Assembly: GCF_005765165.1 (NCBI RefSeq)
Contig: NZ_VCIW01000004.1
Location: forward strand, 324,109-388,108
Origin: Paenibacillus antri
GTDB lineage: Bacteria > Bacillota > Bacilli > Paenibacillales > YIM-B00363
DNA: 64,000 nucleotides
Reading direction: 5' to 3'
The notes under the pieces are model-generated. The model ran no database searches, was not told the origin of the DNA, and worked only from the letters and a program-made list of their open reading frames with translations. The translations under genes and the position numbers were made by a program. Shown one piece after another: positions 34,399 through 42,623 of the stretch; position 1 is the stretch's first letter, and each line of letters opens with the position of its first letter.

Positions 34399-35298
34399 AT
34401 GAGATCATTACTGATTACATTACGTAAGCAATGGCCATTTCATATTTTGTTAATCCCCGCAGTTGTCGTGATATTTATATTCAATTATATCCCTCTATAT
34501 GGACTTGTCATTGCATTTCAAAGATACAATCCGTCCATGGGCTTTCAGTCTCCTTGGGTCGGTCTTGACAATTTCGTACGTGTGTTCAGCCAGCCCAACT
34601 TTGTACAGACCATCTGGAACACTTTATTCATAGCTGGGTTCCAAATTATAGGCGGTATTATTGTGCCTGTCGTGTTTTCACTCCTGCTCAATGAGGTGCG
34701 TAAAGCTTTGGCGAAGCGTGTTTTTCAAACCGTTATCTATATGCCTTATTTTCTGTCTTGGGTGATCCTGGCAGGCGTTATGATTGATATTCTAAGTCGC
34801 GAGGGGATCATGAATACGTTCCTGTCTTCATTTAATATAGGGCCTATTCCATTTTTAGGTGACCCGCATACATTTCGATGGACGATGATTGTCTCTGAGA
34901 TATGGAAAAGCTTTGGTTTCGGAACGGTTATTTTCTTGGCGGCACTGACTAGTATAGACCCCAGTCTATATGAATCAGCTGTCGTGGACGGGGCGAAACG
35001 ATGGAAACAGACATGGTACATCACCATTCCTTCGATCATGCCTATCATTGTTCTCATGTCCATTTTATCACTGGGAAACATATTGAACGCTGGTTTTGAT
35101 CAAATCTACAACCTATACTCACCGATCGTGTATTCTACTGGTGATATCATTGACACCTATGTGTACCGCTTAGGTATCCAGCAAGCTCAGTATTCAGTCG
35201 GTACGGCGGTGGGAATGTTCAAGGCCTTGATTGCAGCCTTTATGATTTCGATGTCCTATTATCTTGCTGACAAGCTTGCCGGTTACAGGGTATTATAG
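34399..35298 (+). CDS. Sugar ABC transporter permease (LplB type)
   Basis: A 299-residue six-helix permease starting KQWPFHILLIPAVVVIFIFNYIPLYGLVIAFQRYNP. The EAA loop is YESAVVDGAKRWKQTWYITIPSI. ATG 34399 follows AGGAGGGATC. It pairs with the next gene. As in the first transporter, no ATPase is encoded nearby. Its codon use is less GC-rich than that of the 6-8 kb permeases, so the two systems have different histories. Confidence 0.95.
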   Translation: MRSLLITLRKQWPFHILLIPAVVVIFIFNYIPLYGLVIAFQRYNPSMGFQSPWVGLDNFVRVFSQPNFVQTIWNTLFIAGFQIIGGIIVPVVFSLLLNEVRKALAKRVFQTVIYMPYFLSWVILAGVMIDILSREGIMNTFLSSFNIGPIPFLGDPHTFRWTMIVSEIWKSFGFGTVIFLAALTSIDPSLYESAVVDGAKRWKQTWYITIPSIMPIIVLMSILSLGNILNAGFDQIYNLYSPIVYSTGDIIDTYVYRLGIQQAQYSVGTAVGMFKALIAAFMISMSYYLADKLAGYRVL

Positions 35299-35327
35299 TC
35301 GGTTCTTAGGATATTGAGAATGGGGGA

Positions 35328-36227
35328 ATGGATGTCGTGCTGAATTATCGTTCACCGTCTCGTACAGTTTTTGTTGTGTTTAATACGATTTTTTTATCTC
35401 TTACAGCTGCTGTATGTATTATCCCTTTCATTCATCTTTTGGCCATATCATTCAGCGGATCTTCCGCTGTTGCAGCTGGCAGGGTTGTTTTCTGGCCTGT
35501 TGAATTTACGACGGTATCGTATGAATTCGCCTTCCGGGGCGGTAAGTTTTTACCGGCTTTGTGGGTAAGCATTTGGCGGGTGTTGCTTGGTGTGATCGTA
35601 AACCTTGCGCTGATTGTGATAACCGCCTATCCTCTCTCAAAGAACAAGGACAAGGTTTTCGGGCGCAATATATATATGATGTACTTTGTCGTAACCATAA
35701 TAATTAATGGGGGTTTGATCCCTACATATATATTAGTTACAAAAATCGGGCTTTTGAATAGTATATGGGCGTTGGTTCTGCCTGGAGCGCTGCCAATATT
35801 CAGCATGATCATCATGATGAACTTTATGAGAGGACTGCCGGAAGAAATAGAGCAGGCTGCGATGATCGATGGTGCCGGAGTGTTTGCTACCTTGTTCCGT
35901 GTTATGCTGCCCCTGTTGACTCCAGCGTTGGCGACAGTAGGTCTGTTTTCAGTCGTTTCTCACTGGAACGATTGGTTTAGTGGATTGATTTACATGCAAG
36001 ACAGCAAAAAATATCCGTTGCAGACTTATTTGCATACGTTGATCATTGATTTTGAAGAGGTAATACGTTTGGCACAGGGCGACACAGCTAAGATTCTTGC
36101 TTACATGAATGTCCGCACAGGCCGGGCGGCTCAGTTGTTCCTTGCAACAATACCTGTCTTGATCGTTTACCCATTCATCCAGAAATATTTCACGACCGGA
36201 TTAGTCCTTGGAAGTGTTAAGGGCTAA
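35328..36227 (+). CDS. Sugar ABC transporter permease (YtcP/MalG type)
   Basis: A 299-residue permease with the family N-terminus (FVVFNTIFLSLTAAVCIIPFIHLLAISFSGSSAV), EAA loop EQAAMIDGAGVFATLFRVMLPLL and C-terminus LVLGSVKG. The ATG at 35328 has little space after its GGGGG. GTG 35337, with that site 7-8 bp upstream, is a good alternative and would remove three residues. It is last in the operon and followed by a terminator. Confidence 0.95.
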   Translation: MDVVLNYRSPSRTVFVVFNTIFLSLTAAVCIIPFIHLLAISFSGSSAVAAGRVVFWPVEFTTVSYEFAFRGGKFLPALWVSIWRVLLGVIVNLALIVITAYPLSKNKDKVFGRNIYMMYFVVTIIINGGLIPTYILVTKIGLLNSIWALVLPGALPIFSMIIMMNFMRGLPEEIEQAAMIDGAGVFATLFRVMLPLLTPALATVGLFSVVSHWNDWFSGLIYMQDSKKYPLQTYLHTLIIDFEEVIRLAQGDTAKILAYMNVRTGRAAQLFLATIPVLIVYPFIQKYFTTGLVLGSVKG

Positions 36228-36273
36228 ATTGTGTTAACTGGTTCTTTTGTACGGGGTGTGAAACCACCCCAAC

Positions 36274-36310
36274 CGGGAGAGCGCATCGTTGGCAGCGAGA
36301 CGCTCTCCCG
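36274..36310 (+). terminator. Terminator of the second transporter operon
   Basis: CGGGAGAGCG (36274-36283) is exactly inverted as CGCTCTCCCG (36301-36310). The T run is poor, so efficiency is uncertain. Confidence 0.65.
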
Positions 36311-36356
36311 CCATTGTTAGTTTCACTGCCCCGACTAAAACAGTAATCATTTTAGA

Positions 36357-36620
36357 AGCTTGGTTACATCGATTTTCGGTTGGCTGACGGACAAGGAGAT
36401 CGGTGACGCGCTCGTCGCCCCTTACACGGCGCACGCGCAATTCGACCGGGCGTTCGTGGATTTTACCGGACCGGAGTTGATTCAAAAAGTCCGCTTATTA
36501 CATCAACAAGGCTACAAGGGGTGCTGGTCTCTCGAACACAGAAGCGGTACGAATGAATATTTGGAGGTCGAGCGGGATTTGTTGGATCTTCGGCTCGCCG
36601 TAAAGCGAATCATCGACTAA
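36357..36620 (+). pseudogene. Sugar-phosphate isomerase/epimerase, C-terminal remnant
   Basis: The frame has no proper start. It encodes DFTGPELIQKVRLLHQQGYKGCWSLEHRSGTNEYLEVERDLLDL, the typical end of xylose-isomerase-like TIM-barrel epimerases, where Glu in SLEH is a metal ligand. The N-terminal two thirds are missing. It was probably an enzyme of the adjacent sugar operon, truncated when the recombinase-bearing DNA arrived next to it. Confidence 0.7.
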
Positions 36621-36670
36621 CCCGAACTTTCATAGGGAGGGTTATGACGGCGTGTTCCAAGGGAAGCTCG

Positions 36671-36696
36671 GGGAAGGAGCCTTTCGACTCCTTCCC
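36671..36696. terminator. Hairpin between the isomerase remnant and a recombinase
   Basis: GGGAAGGAG (36671-36679) is inverted as CTCCTTCCC (36688-36696). It lies between convergent frames and could terminate either. No clear T run is seen. Confidence 0.55.
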
Positions 36697-36723
36697 TAGG
36701 GCGTTAACGATGAAATTTCAATT

Positions 36724-37794
36724 TTATAGCCGATTAATCGCGTTTTCCATCGTTTTGTCCGTAAGCTGCGCATACAGTTGCGTCGTTTCCGTACTTGCGT
36801 GACCGAGCTGTCGCTGCGTTTTGTAGATATCGTTTTTAATGTAGTAGCTGGTGGCGAAAGAGTGGCGTAATTTATGTACCGATAACATCGGTTTACCGAA
36901 GGCTTTAGCGTATTTACCGACCATTTGTTGTATGGCGCGTTTGGATATTCGTTTGCCCTGATTTTCCCCTCGAGGCAGCGTAAGAAATACGGCTTTTTCC
37001 GAACGTTGGGGGCTGTAAAGGGCTTCGCGTCGATGAAGATAACGTAATATCGCCTCCTTCCCGGACTCTGAAAAATATACGCCCTGTTTCAGGTCGGGGT
37101 CCTCGCTTCCTTTTCGGTACACATAGGCTATTTTCTTTGTAAGATCAAGATCTTCAAGATTAAGATTTACGACTTCAGATACACGAAGCCCTGAACTTAA
37201 TATGAGTGTAACGATGCTCGCGTCCCTCGTCTTATTGACCTCGTAGTAATGCAACGCTTGAGGGTTGTCGACGATTTGCCCGATATAATCTCGTTCAATA
37301 AACGAACAAAACTCCTGAATTTCCAGGTCGTCTTCAAGAATTTTGCCTTGCAGCCTTGCTGCTGTCAAAGCGGCGCTGGAGAGGCGTTGCGTACGAAGTT
37401 TGGCCATCACATTTCGCTTCAGCAAAGGGTAGCGGTGTTCGTCTTCGGCAATCTGACTTAAATAATGAAAAAGAGACTTCAGCGATGCGAGCTTCCGTTC
37501 ACGGGTGGTAAGGGAGTTGCTACTGCGGATCTGTAAGTGCAGCTTGAAAGAGTCTATATTGCCGATAGTGAGCGCTTCCAGCTCGGACAATGCAATTTCT
37601 TGAACGGATTGAGAGCGGGAGAGACCTTCATGAACCATCCACCGGAAGAAGATTTCGAAATCCCGTGAATATTCGAGCAGCGTAGAAGGGGAAAGGTCGG
37701 CAAGCTTGTGTTGAACGAATTGTTCTACAAACCACGGCAGGGAAGGGAGTCGACATTCTAACAACTTTAAATCTTGCGCTTTAATGACATTCAC
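36724..37794 (-). CDS. XerS-like tyrosine recombinase, canonical active site
   Basis: A 356-residue integrase whose length and N-terminal core-binding domain (PWFVEQFVQHKLADLSPSTLLEYSRDFEIFF) resemble XerS of Bacillota. Catalytic residues are all present: Arg in SSGLRVSEVVNL, Lys in VYRKGSED, His-x2-Arg in VHKLRHSFATSY, His in LGHASTETTQ and the Tyr nucleophile in LYAQL. The start is GTG with AAGGTGGTG upstream. A perfect LexA box overlaps its promoter, so it is probably induced by DNA damage. Chromosome-dimer resolution or excision of a mobile element are both possible. Confidence 0.93.
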   Translation of the reverse strand: MNVIKAQDLKLLECRLPSLPWFVEQFVQHKLADLSPSTLLEYSRDFEIFFRWMVHEGLSRSQSVQEIALSELEALTIGNIDSFKLHLQIRSSNSLTTRERKLASLKSLFHYLSQIAEDEHRYPLLKRNVMAKLRTQRLSSAALTAARLQGKILEDDLEIQEFCSFIERDYIGQIVDNPQALHYYEVNKTRDASIVTLILSSGLRVSEVVNLNLEDLDLTKKIAYVYRKGSEDPDLKQGVYFSESGKEAILRYLHRREALYSPQRSEKAVFLTLPRGENQGKRISKRAIQQMVGKYAKAFGKPMLSVHKLRHSFATSYYIKNDIYKTQRQLGHASTETTQLYAQLTDKTMENAINRL

Positions 37795-37840
37795 AACAAA
37801 ACACCACCTTGTTAATATTTAACCATATAAATATATTATA

Positions 37841-37854
37841 GGAACACATGTTCG
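37841..37854 (-). promoter_or_regulatory. LexA (DinR) SOS box before the XerS-like recombinase
   Basis: On the minus strand the sequence is CGAACATGTGTTCC, which fits the Bacillus consensus CGAAC-RNRY-GTTYC at every position. TATAAT follows it immediately, so repressor binding would cover the promoter about 40 bp before the start codon. Confidence 0.85.
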
Positions 37855-37910
37855 TTCCTGGGTAAAGTAGTAAAGGTTTAATTGTGCATTTTTAATATAG
37901 TTAATCAATA

Positions 37911-37930
37911 CACAAAATGCGTATTTTGTG
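37911..37930. other. Inverted repeat, candidate recombinase core site
   Basis: CACAAAAT-GCGT-ATTTTGTG is a perfect inverted repeat. Read with shorter arms it leaves an 8-bp centre (ATGCGTAT), the geometry of tyrosine-recombinase core sites. It lies about 120 bp upstream of the recombinase start. Confidence 0.4.
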
Positions 37931-38218
37931 CGTAAGATGTGCCGTCCGTAATTTGAACCGCTTTCGGTTGGTGCGTGTAAGAAGTTCGAATGTTCAAACC
38001 ACCATAGAAAAGATGCGTCGCCTGAACGGTACACCAGGGTCGAGTGATAGCACTGTTGCCTGAACAGCAGCCGCACCGCGTAGACGGCAAATGGGAATCC
38101 GATGCGAGACACCGACGGCGGCCGACTCGTCAGTGGCCGGCAGCGAAGACGGATCGCTTGTTATACAAACCGCCATAAGGGCCTTTAAACAAATCTCAAT
38201 CAACAGTTCTCTTCAATC

Positions 38219-38255
38219 AATGTGCGTCCAATGTGCGTCGCAAACAATGTGCGTC
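38219..38255. repeat. Three direct repeats AATGTGCGTC
   Basis: AATGTGCGTC occurs at 38219, 38230 and 38246, the last two followed by GCAAA. Two copies of TTTTTACATTGCTC follow directly. No gene covers the 37.86-38.53 kb stretch. The array may be binding sites for a neighbouring recombinase. Confidence 0.6.
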
Positions 38256-38532
38256 GCAAAACTTTTTACATTGCTCTTTTTACATTGCTCATGGTGTATT
38301 ACCAAATTCATTTCTGTAAACGACTATCGGTTGGATTCGCGTAATAATTTCAATTCGTTATGATTTTAATAAATGATGAATTTATGGATAACGCTTTGAG
38401 ATATATGTATCAGATGGCGAATCTCTTAGTGGATATCGATCGCTGGGTAGCGCCTCGGTATCAAGAAATGCATTTAAGTTTACATAATATATATTATCGG
38501 ACCATATTGGAGCCGTTAATTTTGGCGATAAG

Positions 38533-38630
38533 TGTCGGACGATGTCGGACGACAAGAACTTGACCCGTTAAGCGACAAGAACTTGACCCTTTTGTCGATG
38601 ATAGAACATACATTCGTTCAGCGACAACAA
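38533..38630. repeat. Transposon-end-like repeat array
   Basis: TGTCGGAC occurs twice (38533, 38543). It is followed by two CGACAAGAACTTGACCC repeats 23 bp apart (38550, 38573) and a weaker GCGACAACAACA (38620-38631). A terminal TGT followed by spaced repeats of about 20 bp is the pattern of Tn7/Tn5053-type ends where TnsB binds. A related single copy lies at 19553. Confidence 0.6.
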
Positions 38631-38654
38631 CATAGTCTCTTTCCGATGAACGCG

Positions 38655-38695
38655 AAAAACCGCTGGTGGCATTTTTTACGCCACCAGCGGTTTTT
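38655..38695. terminator. Perfect bidirectional terminator at the end of recombinase 2
   Basis: A 16-bp arm AAAAACCGCTGGTGGC (38655-38670) is exactly inverted at 38680-38695, giving A and T runs on both sides. It overlaps the recombinase stop codon. Confidence 0.95.
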
Positions 38696-39683
38696 ACTCA
38701 ACCATAATTTTATACTTACCAATCAAGTCTGTAACTGCTAGACCTAATTGTTGTTCGGAGATAGATAATGTGTTTTTCTTTAAATAAGAAAGGACAAACC
38801 CTTGCCTTATTTTATTAGCTGTAAAATGTTCGCCATATGCGTTTGCATACTTTGTGATTATATTTGCTATGGTTCTTCTACTTAATCTCTTACCTGACAC
38901 GTAATTGCTATTTGAAGTAAATAGTGGTGCTTTTTTATCAAGCTTAACTCGTAAAGAACCAAGGTATTCTTTAATATACTTCTGTGCTATTTCCCCGTAT
39001 ATTAAACCGACTTGGCGCATCTCTCCTCTATCTGAACTTCTCCATACAGTAACGATATTCGTATTTACTTGAATATCATCAATGTTAAGTTTAATTATCT
39101 CTGATGCGCGAATTCCGGAGTCTGAGATTAAGCTAACAACTGCTGCATCCCGTAGCCGATTTTTTTCATAGAATCGTGCATCCCTCATATCTTTAGGTAC
39201 ATATCCACTGTATATATACCCTACAAAATCAGACATTTCACTATGTATCTTAATGGTTTGCTCCTTATTTCTTACAGTACTCCTACCTTTTTGTATGGAA
39301 AGTACTTTAATTAGACCGTTGTTCTTAAGAAGGTACCCTCCATCTTCTCCCTGAGTAAAGAGTAGGTACTTTAACAACGACCTTAATGCGTAGATTTTTC
39401 TATGTAGAGTCTTTTTCTTTTCCAAATGTAAATGATACAGATAACTTTGTAGGTGACTTTCCTCTAAATTATTTATGTCATCCATTGAAATGTCGGATAC
39501 ATCTTTGTTTTTGTATATCTTGGAGTTTACTAACCAAACAAAAAAATACTTAAAATCTTCGGCATAAGAAATCTTAGTAGATACAGCCAACTGCATATTA
39601 TCTTCGAAGTACCGGCGAATAAAGACTGGGAAAGCACGTATCGCGGCTTGCAGGTGTTTTTCATCGTTCTCGTTATAATTCAT
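38694..39683 (-). CDS. XerS-like tyrosine recombinase homologue with altered active site
   Basis: A 329-residue protein with the same plan as the neighbouring recombinase (FPVFIRRYFEDNMQLAVSTKISYAEDFKYFFVWL at the N-terminus). Arg I is kept (DSGIRASEIIKL). The His-x2-Arg motif reads NKIRQGF, the LGH motif reads LGLAVTD, and a Tyr is present six residues from the end (GKYKIMVE). The loss of both His residues suggests weak or absent catalysis, or a specialised partner role. Codons are AT-rich compared with 4-18 kb. A perfect terminator follows. Confidence 0.85.
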   Translation of the reverse strand: MNYNENDEKHLQAAIRAFPVFIRRYFEDNMQLAVSTKISYAEDFKYFFVWLVNSKIYKNKDVSDISMDDINNLEESHLQSYLYHLHLEKKKTLHRKIYALRSLLKYLLFTQGEDGGYLLKNNGLIKVLSIQKGRSTVRNKEQTIKIHSEMSDFVGYIYSGYVPKDMRDARFYEKNRLRDAAVVSLISDSGIRASEIIKLNIDDIQVNTNIVTVWRSSDRGEMRQVGLIYGEIAQKYIKEYLGSLRVKLDKKAPLFTSNSNYVSGKRLSRRTIANIITKYANAYGEHFTANKIRQGFVLSYLKKNTLSISEQQLGLAVTDLIGKYKIMVE

Positions 39684-39947
39684 TTGGTCTCACCATGTCA
39701 TTTATTACTCCCATTATTACCGGTGAACCACATATCTAATCAATAATTTTCTTATCATGGATCCACTTCCCTTTTCGTCGAACGCTTTAACCAAAACGAG
39801 TTCCGGATAAGATTATCATCGCTTTTTCCAATATATCTTCATTTCTTCCACATCCGTTCTACACTCTGCACCATTAATGAACCTCCATTGGAATTAGTCC
39901 ACGCAATTTGAGGAACAATCTAAGTATTAACTCGCTGGAGGTTAATT

Positions 39948-40418
39948 ATGGGTTGGGGTTATATATTTCTTTGGTTTTTGGTTTTCATATCCGTGATTTC
40001 TGCTTTTCACTGGCTGCCGAAACAGCCGATTAAAGACTGGGTCATTGTCTTTTGTTTCAAAGCCTTCCTTTCAGGATTCGTTGATTCCTTCGTTGTCGCC
40101 GAGGGTCTAGTCTCTTACCCGGTTCGATTGTTACCGGATGTATTTGAGATCCACATCGTCTTTGATTTAATGGTCTTTCCCATTCTTTGTGTATATTTCA
40201 ATCAAACGACCTTACACTCCCGCCTTTCAGGAATCATTTTGCAGTCCATTCTATATGGTATTCCGATCGCCCTTTTTGAGTGGTGGGCAGAAGTAAACAC
40301 AGAATTAATTAATCACCACAATTGGTGGAACATTTTCCACTCATTCTTGTTTATGGTCCTGACCTTTTTACTTGTACGAGCTTTTATCGCGCTCATTAGA
40401 AAATACTCGGATCCGTAA
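39948..40418 (+). CDS. CBO0543-type multi-pass membrane protein
   Basis: A 156-residue membrane protein with about five hydrophobic helices. It begins with WGYIFLWFLVFISVISAFHWLP and contains PDVFEIHIVFDLMVFPILCVYFNQ and ALFEWWAEVNTELINHHNWWN. This looks like the CBO0543 family of uncharacterised proteins of spore-forming Bacillota. The ribosome binding site is CTGGAGG. It stands alone between recombinase 2 and a small zinc-ribbon gene. Function unknown. Confidence 0.75.
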   Translation: MGWGYIFLWFLVFISVISAFHWLPKQPIKDWVIVFCFKAFLSGFVDSFVVAEGLVSYPVRLLPDVFEIHIVFDLMVFPILCVYFNQTTLHSRLSGIILQSILYGIPIALFEWWAEVNTELINHHNWWNIFHSFLFMVLTFLLVRAFIALIRKYSDP

Positions 40419-40493
40419 ATATTCTTGTAGTTTTCTTATTGGCTTCCTCGTTGTATAATCCAAGTATACACATCGGATTTGGGGGTGCTAATT

Positions 40494-40673
40494 TTGCTAC
40501 GGTTACTTGATAAATTTTTTCACGAACATTGCCCACAGTGTGGTAGCACGTTGATCGTTTGTAAAACGCCGTTCTTCTCATCCCACATTATAAAAACCTG
40601 TCCGAATGGGGATTACACGAAAGAATTCCACCCTGCTCTAGAGACGTATATTGAAACGAGGAATGTTGGCTAA
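40494..40673 (+). CDS. Small zinc-ribbon-like protein, 59 residues
   Basis: The TTG start at 40494 has GGGGGTG 5-6 bp upstream. The product carries HEHCPQCGSTLIVCKTP and IKTCPNGDYTKE, a set of Cys and His residues able to bind one zinc. No larger domain is present. The family is not recognised. It ends just before a bidirectional terminator shared with the convergent cupin gene. Confidence 0.55.
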   Translation: MLRLLDKFFHEHCPQCGSTLIVCKTPFFSSHIIKTCPNGDYTKEFHPALETYIETRNVG

Positions 40674-40692
40674 TGAAGCCAAGCATTAGAAA

Positions 40693-40719
40693 ACCGGTTA
40701 CCAACTTACGGTAACCGGT
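40693..40719. terminator. Bidirectional terminator between convergent genes
   Basis: ACCGGTTACC (40693-40702) and GGTAACCGGT (40710-40719) form a perfect 10-bp stem with a 7-nt loop. Confidence 0.8.
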
Positions 40720-40735
40720 ATTGTTCAGTTGAAAG

Positions 40736-41317
40736 TCAACCATGAGATGCCATCGCGTCCGCCTTCGTTACGTGTACGGTCCCGCGCGGATGCTCCGGTG
40801 GAGCGTAAATCACATATACCTTTAAGGGTGTATTCCCCGTATTAGTTAGGTTATGCCACTTGCCTGCTGGGACCATAATTGCAAAATCATCGTAGGCATC
40901 TGCTTCGAAATCTAAATGATCTTTGGAATCCCCCATCTGAACACGGCCTTGCCCCTCTTCGATCCGAATGAATTGGTCAGTTTCAGGATGTACTTCTAAT
41001 CCTATGTCATCTCCGACCGGAATGCTCATCACCGTGACTTGAAAATGCCCTCCCGTCCATAGAGCAGTACGGAACGTGTTGTTCTGCTGCGTTACTTGAT
41101 TAATGTTGACGACGAATGGTTCTTTCCCATAATCCTTAATTTCCATCCCATTCGAAGAACGAAACTGCCCATGACCGTAATAGGGCGGGTACGCAACAGG
41201 GTAACTAGGTACGTATTGAGAATATGTGTGGGATCGGTAATGGTGATGAGGCTGCCAGGGCTGCCAAGGATGGTACGGGTACACCGGGTACATGAAACCT
41301 TGAGGATGAGGAAACAT
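40736..41317 (-). CDS. Cupin-domain protein with Tyr/Pro/His-rich N-terminus
   Basis: A 193-residue protein. The N-terminal 50 residues are rich in Tyr, Pro, His and Trp (PHPQGFMYPVYPYHPWQPWQPHHHY), like some spore-coat proteins. The rest is a cupin_2 barrel with GHFQVTVMSIPVGDDIGLEVHPETDQFIRIEEGQGRV (metal-binding His and Glu) and MVPAGKWHNLTNTG. ATG 41317 is chosen because GGAGGG precedes it; a longer frame starts at 41353. Possible roles are metal binding or oxygenation at the spore surface. The next genes upstream are redox genes. Confidence 0.8.
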   Translation of the reverse strand: MFPHPQGFMYPVYPYHPWQPWQPHHHYRSHTYSQYVPSYPVAYPPYYGHGQFRSSNGMEIKDYGKEPFVVNINQVTQQNNTFRTALWTGGHFQVTVMSIPVGDDIGLEVHPETDQFIRIEEGQGRVQMGDSKDHLDFEADAYDDFAIMVPAGKWHNLTNTGNTPLKVYVIYAPPEHPRGTVHVTKADAMASHG

Positions 41318-41382
41318 GGTATTCAATCCCTCCAAACTAGTGTACTCCATCATATGCCTAGTCGAAGGGAGCGTACCTTGCC

Positions 41383-42036
41383 TTATTGAAGCGTTTCTGC
41401 GTAAAGCCGCAGATCAACGGTCTGAATTCCGAAATGCCTCAACGTATATAACAAAGTCTGCTCCATCTTAATCGTTTCCATCGAAGAAACCTGCTCTTCA
41501 ACTTGGATTTCCACACTGGCGACGCGGTCCGTGAAATCGACTTTCATTAATGCTGAATTAGGCGGAAAAGGATTAATGAACCCTTCTGCAGTCGTTTCTA
41601 ACAATAGCCGTATCGCTGTAATTCTAGGTGTAACGACTGCAGTTTTATTGTTATATACGGTTTCCACCGGAACAGGTACGGCCCCGTCATACAGATAAAC
41701 AGTATATTTTTCCTGACTTGCAAGCGCATTCGGTACACTTTCCAGTTGTATTACTTCACCCGTTTCCATTCGACGAATGAGATCAATCAATTCCTGAGTT
41801 TCTATAAACCCGACCACTCGGTTACATTCTTTCTCCCGTTCATCTAAAAATACGACAGTAGGATTTTGAGTGATGCGATATTGATTCGTGGGGTCATGCT
41901 GGACATCCGCGTACACTACCTCATGTTCGATCCCATTCAACTGGCGGCCGACCTCTTGAACAACGGTTTGCATGGATCTTCCCATCGGACAAGCCGTCAC
42001 AGAAAACAGGAGTATTTTACGGATCATTCGTCCCAC
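41383..42036 (-). CDS. Thioredoxin-like and GerMN-like domain fusion
   Basis: A 217-residue protein. Residues 1-90 have a thioredoxin-fold layout with CPMGRSM after strand 1 and QNPTVVFLDE (cis-Pro region). The second Cys of CxxC is absent. Residues about 108-215 (YTVYLYDGAVPVPVETVYNN, TAIRLLLETTAEGFINPFPPNS, VDFTDRVASVEI) look like the GerMN sporulation/germination domain. GTG start with GGAGG upstream. It lies just downstream of the ResA-like and CcdA genes, so a role in extracytoplasmic thiol chemistry or spore maturation is plausible. The domain assignment is from pattern only. Confidence 0.65.
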   Translation of the reverse strand: MGRMIRKILLFSVTACPMGRSMQTVVQEVGRQLNGIEHEVVYADVQHDPTNQYRITQNPTVVFLDEREKECNRVVGFIETQELIDLIRRMETGEVIQLESVPNALASQEKYTVYLYDGAVPVPVETVYNNKTAVVTPRITAIRLLLETTAEGFINPFPPNSALMKVDFTDRVASVEIQVEEQVSSMETIKMEQTLLYTLRHFGIQTVDLRLYAETLQ

Positions 42037-42053
42037 GATGGCTGCCTCCTTTC

Positions 42054-42611
42054 CTACAATTCCTCAATCGTCTTTTGCATGATCTCGTAATTGATCGCTC
42101 CGCGGTACACTTCACGGATGATCCCTGATCCGTCGATGACATACGTCGTTGGATATCCGATCACTTGATACCCTGTCATGACATCTCCTTCTTCGTCCAA
42201 GACAATTGGGAAGGTTAACCCGAACTCCTCGATGAACGGTTCGATGCCTTCCGGTCTACCTTCGGTTGTCGTCAGATTGACCCCTAAAATCACCGTCTCG
42301 TTCTGGTAGTCCTCGTAAAACTGCTGCATATGCGGCATTTCCGCTCGGCATGGCGGGCACCACGTTGCCCAGAAATTAATCATGACATTCTTCCCGCGAT
42401 AATCCTCAAGTTGTACCGAATTTCCGTTCAGGTCGTTCAATGTAAAATTCGGCGCGCGTTGCCCCTTCTCGATTCCGATCGGAACATCGTCGTTCATTAC
42501 AGTCGTTTGCGGCGCGTCTAACTCTCCCATGGTTCCGGTTACATAGTCAAACACCCCGTACGCAACAAGTCCCAATAGAGCGATGATTGCCAATATGCTT
42601 TTCTTCATCAT
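42054..42611 (-). CDS. ResA/TlpA-type membrane-anchored thioredoxin
   Basis: A 185-residue protein with an N-terminal signal anchor (KKSILAIIALLGLVAYGVFDYV) and an AhpC/TSA-TlpA domain with NFWATWCPPCRAEMP. The redox CPPC, cis-Pro region GYPTTYVID and Glu insert are as in ResA. It reduces disulfides outside the membrane, for example in cytochrome c maturation or spore coat assembly. Electrons would come from CcdA, whose gene lies 12 bp upstream in the same operon. Confidence 0.93.
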   Translation of the reverse strand: MMKKSILAIIALLGLVAYGVFDYVTGTMGELDAPQTTVMNDDVPIGIEKGQRAPNFTLNDLNGNSVQLEDYRGKNVMINFWATWCPPCRAEMPHMQQFYEDYQNETVILGVNLTTTEGRPEGIEPFIEEFGLTFPIVLDEEGDVMTGYQVIGYPTTYVIDGSGIIREVYRGAINYEIMQKTIEEL

Positions 42612-42623
42612 CCATACCTCTCT

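Noticed and set aside
38091..38363. 90-codon frame between the two recombinases
   Set aside because: No ribosome binding site or domain is seen, and the frame runs through the AATGTGCGTC repeats.
38533..38630. CRISPR array
   Set aside because: The repeats are only 17 bp, just two good copies occur at 23-bp period, and no spacers of constant length exist; they suit transposase sites better.
40736..40800. Persulfide-operon membership of the cupin and thioredoxin-GerMN genes
   Set aside because: No CstR-type palindrome was seen before them, and they group with the CcdA-ResA set by spacing and strand.
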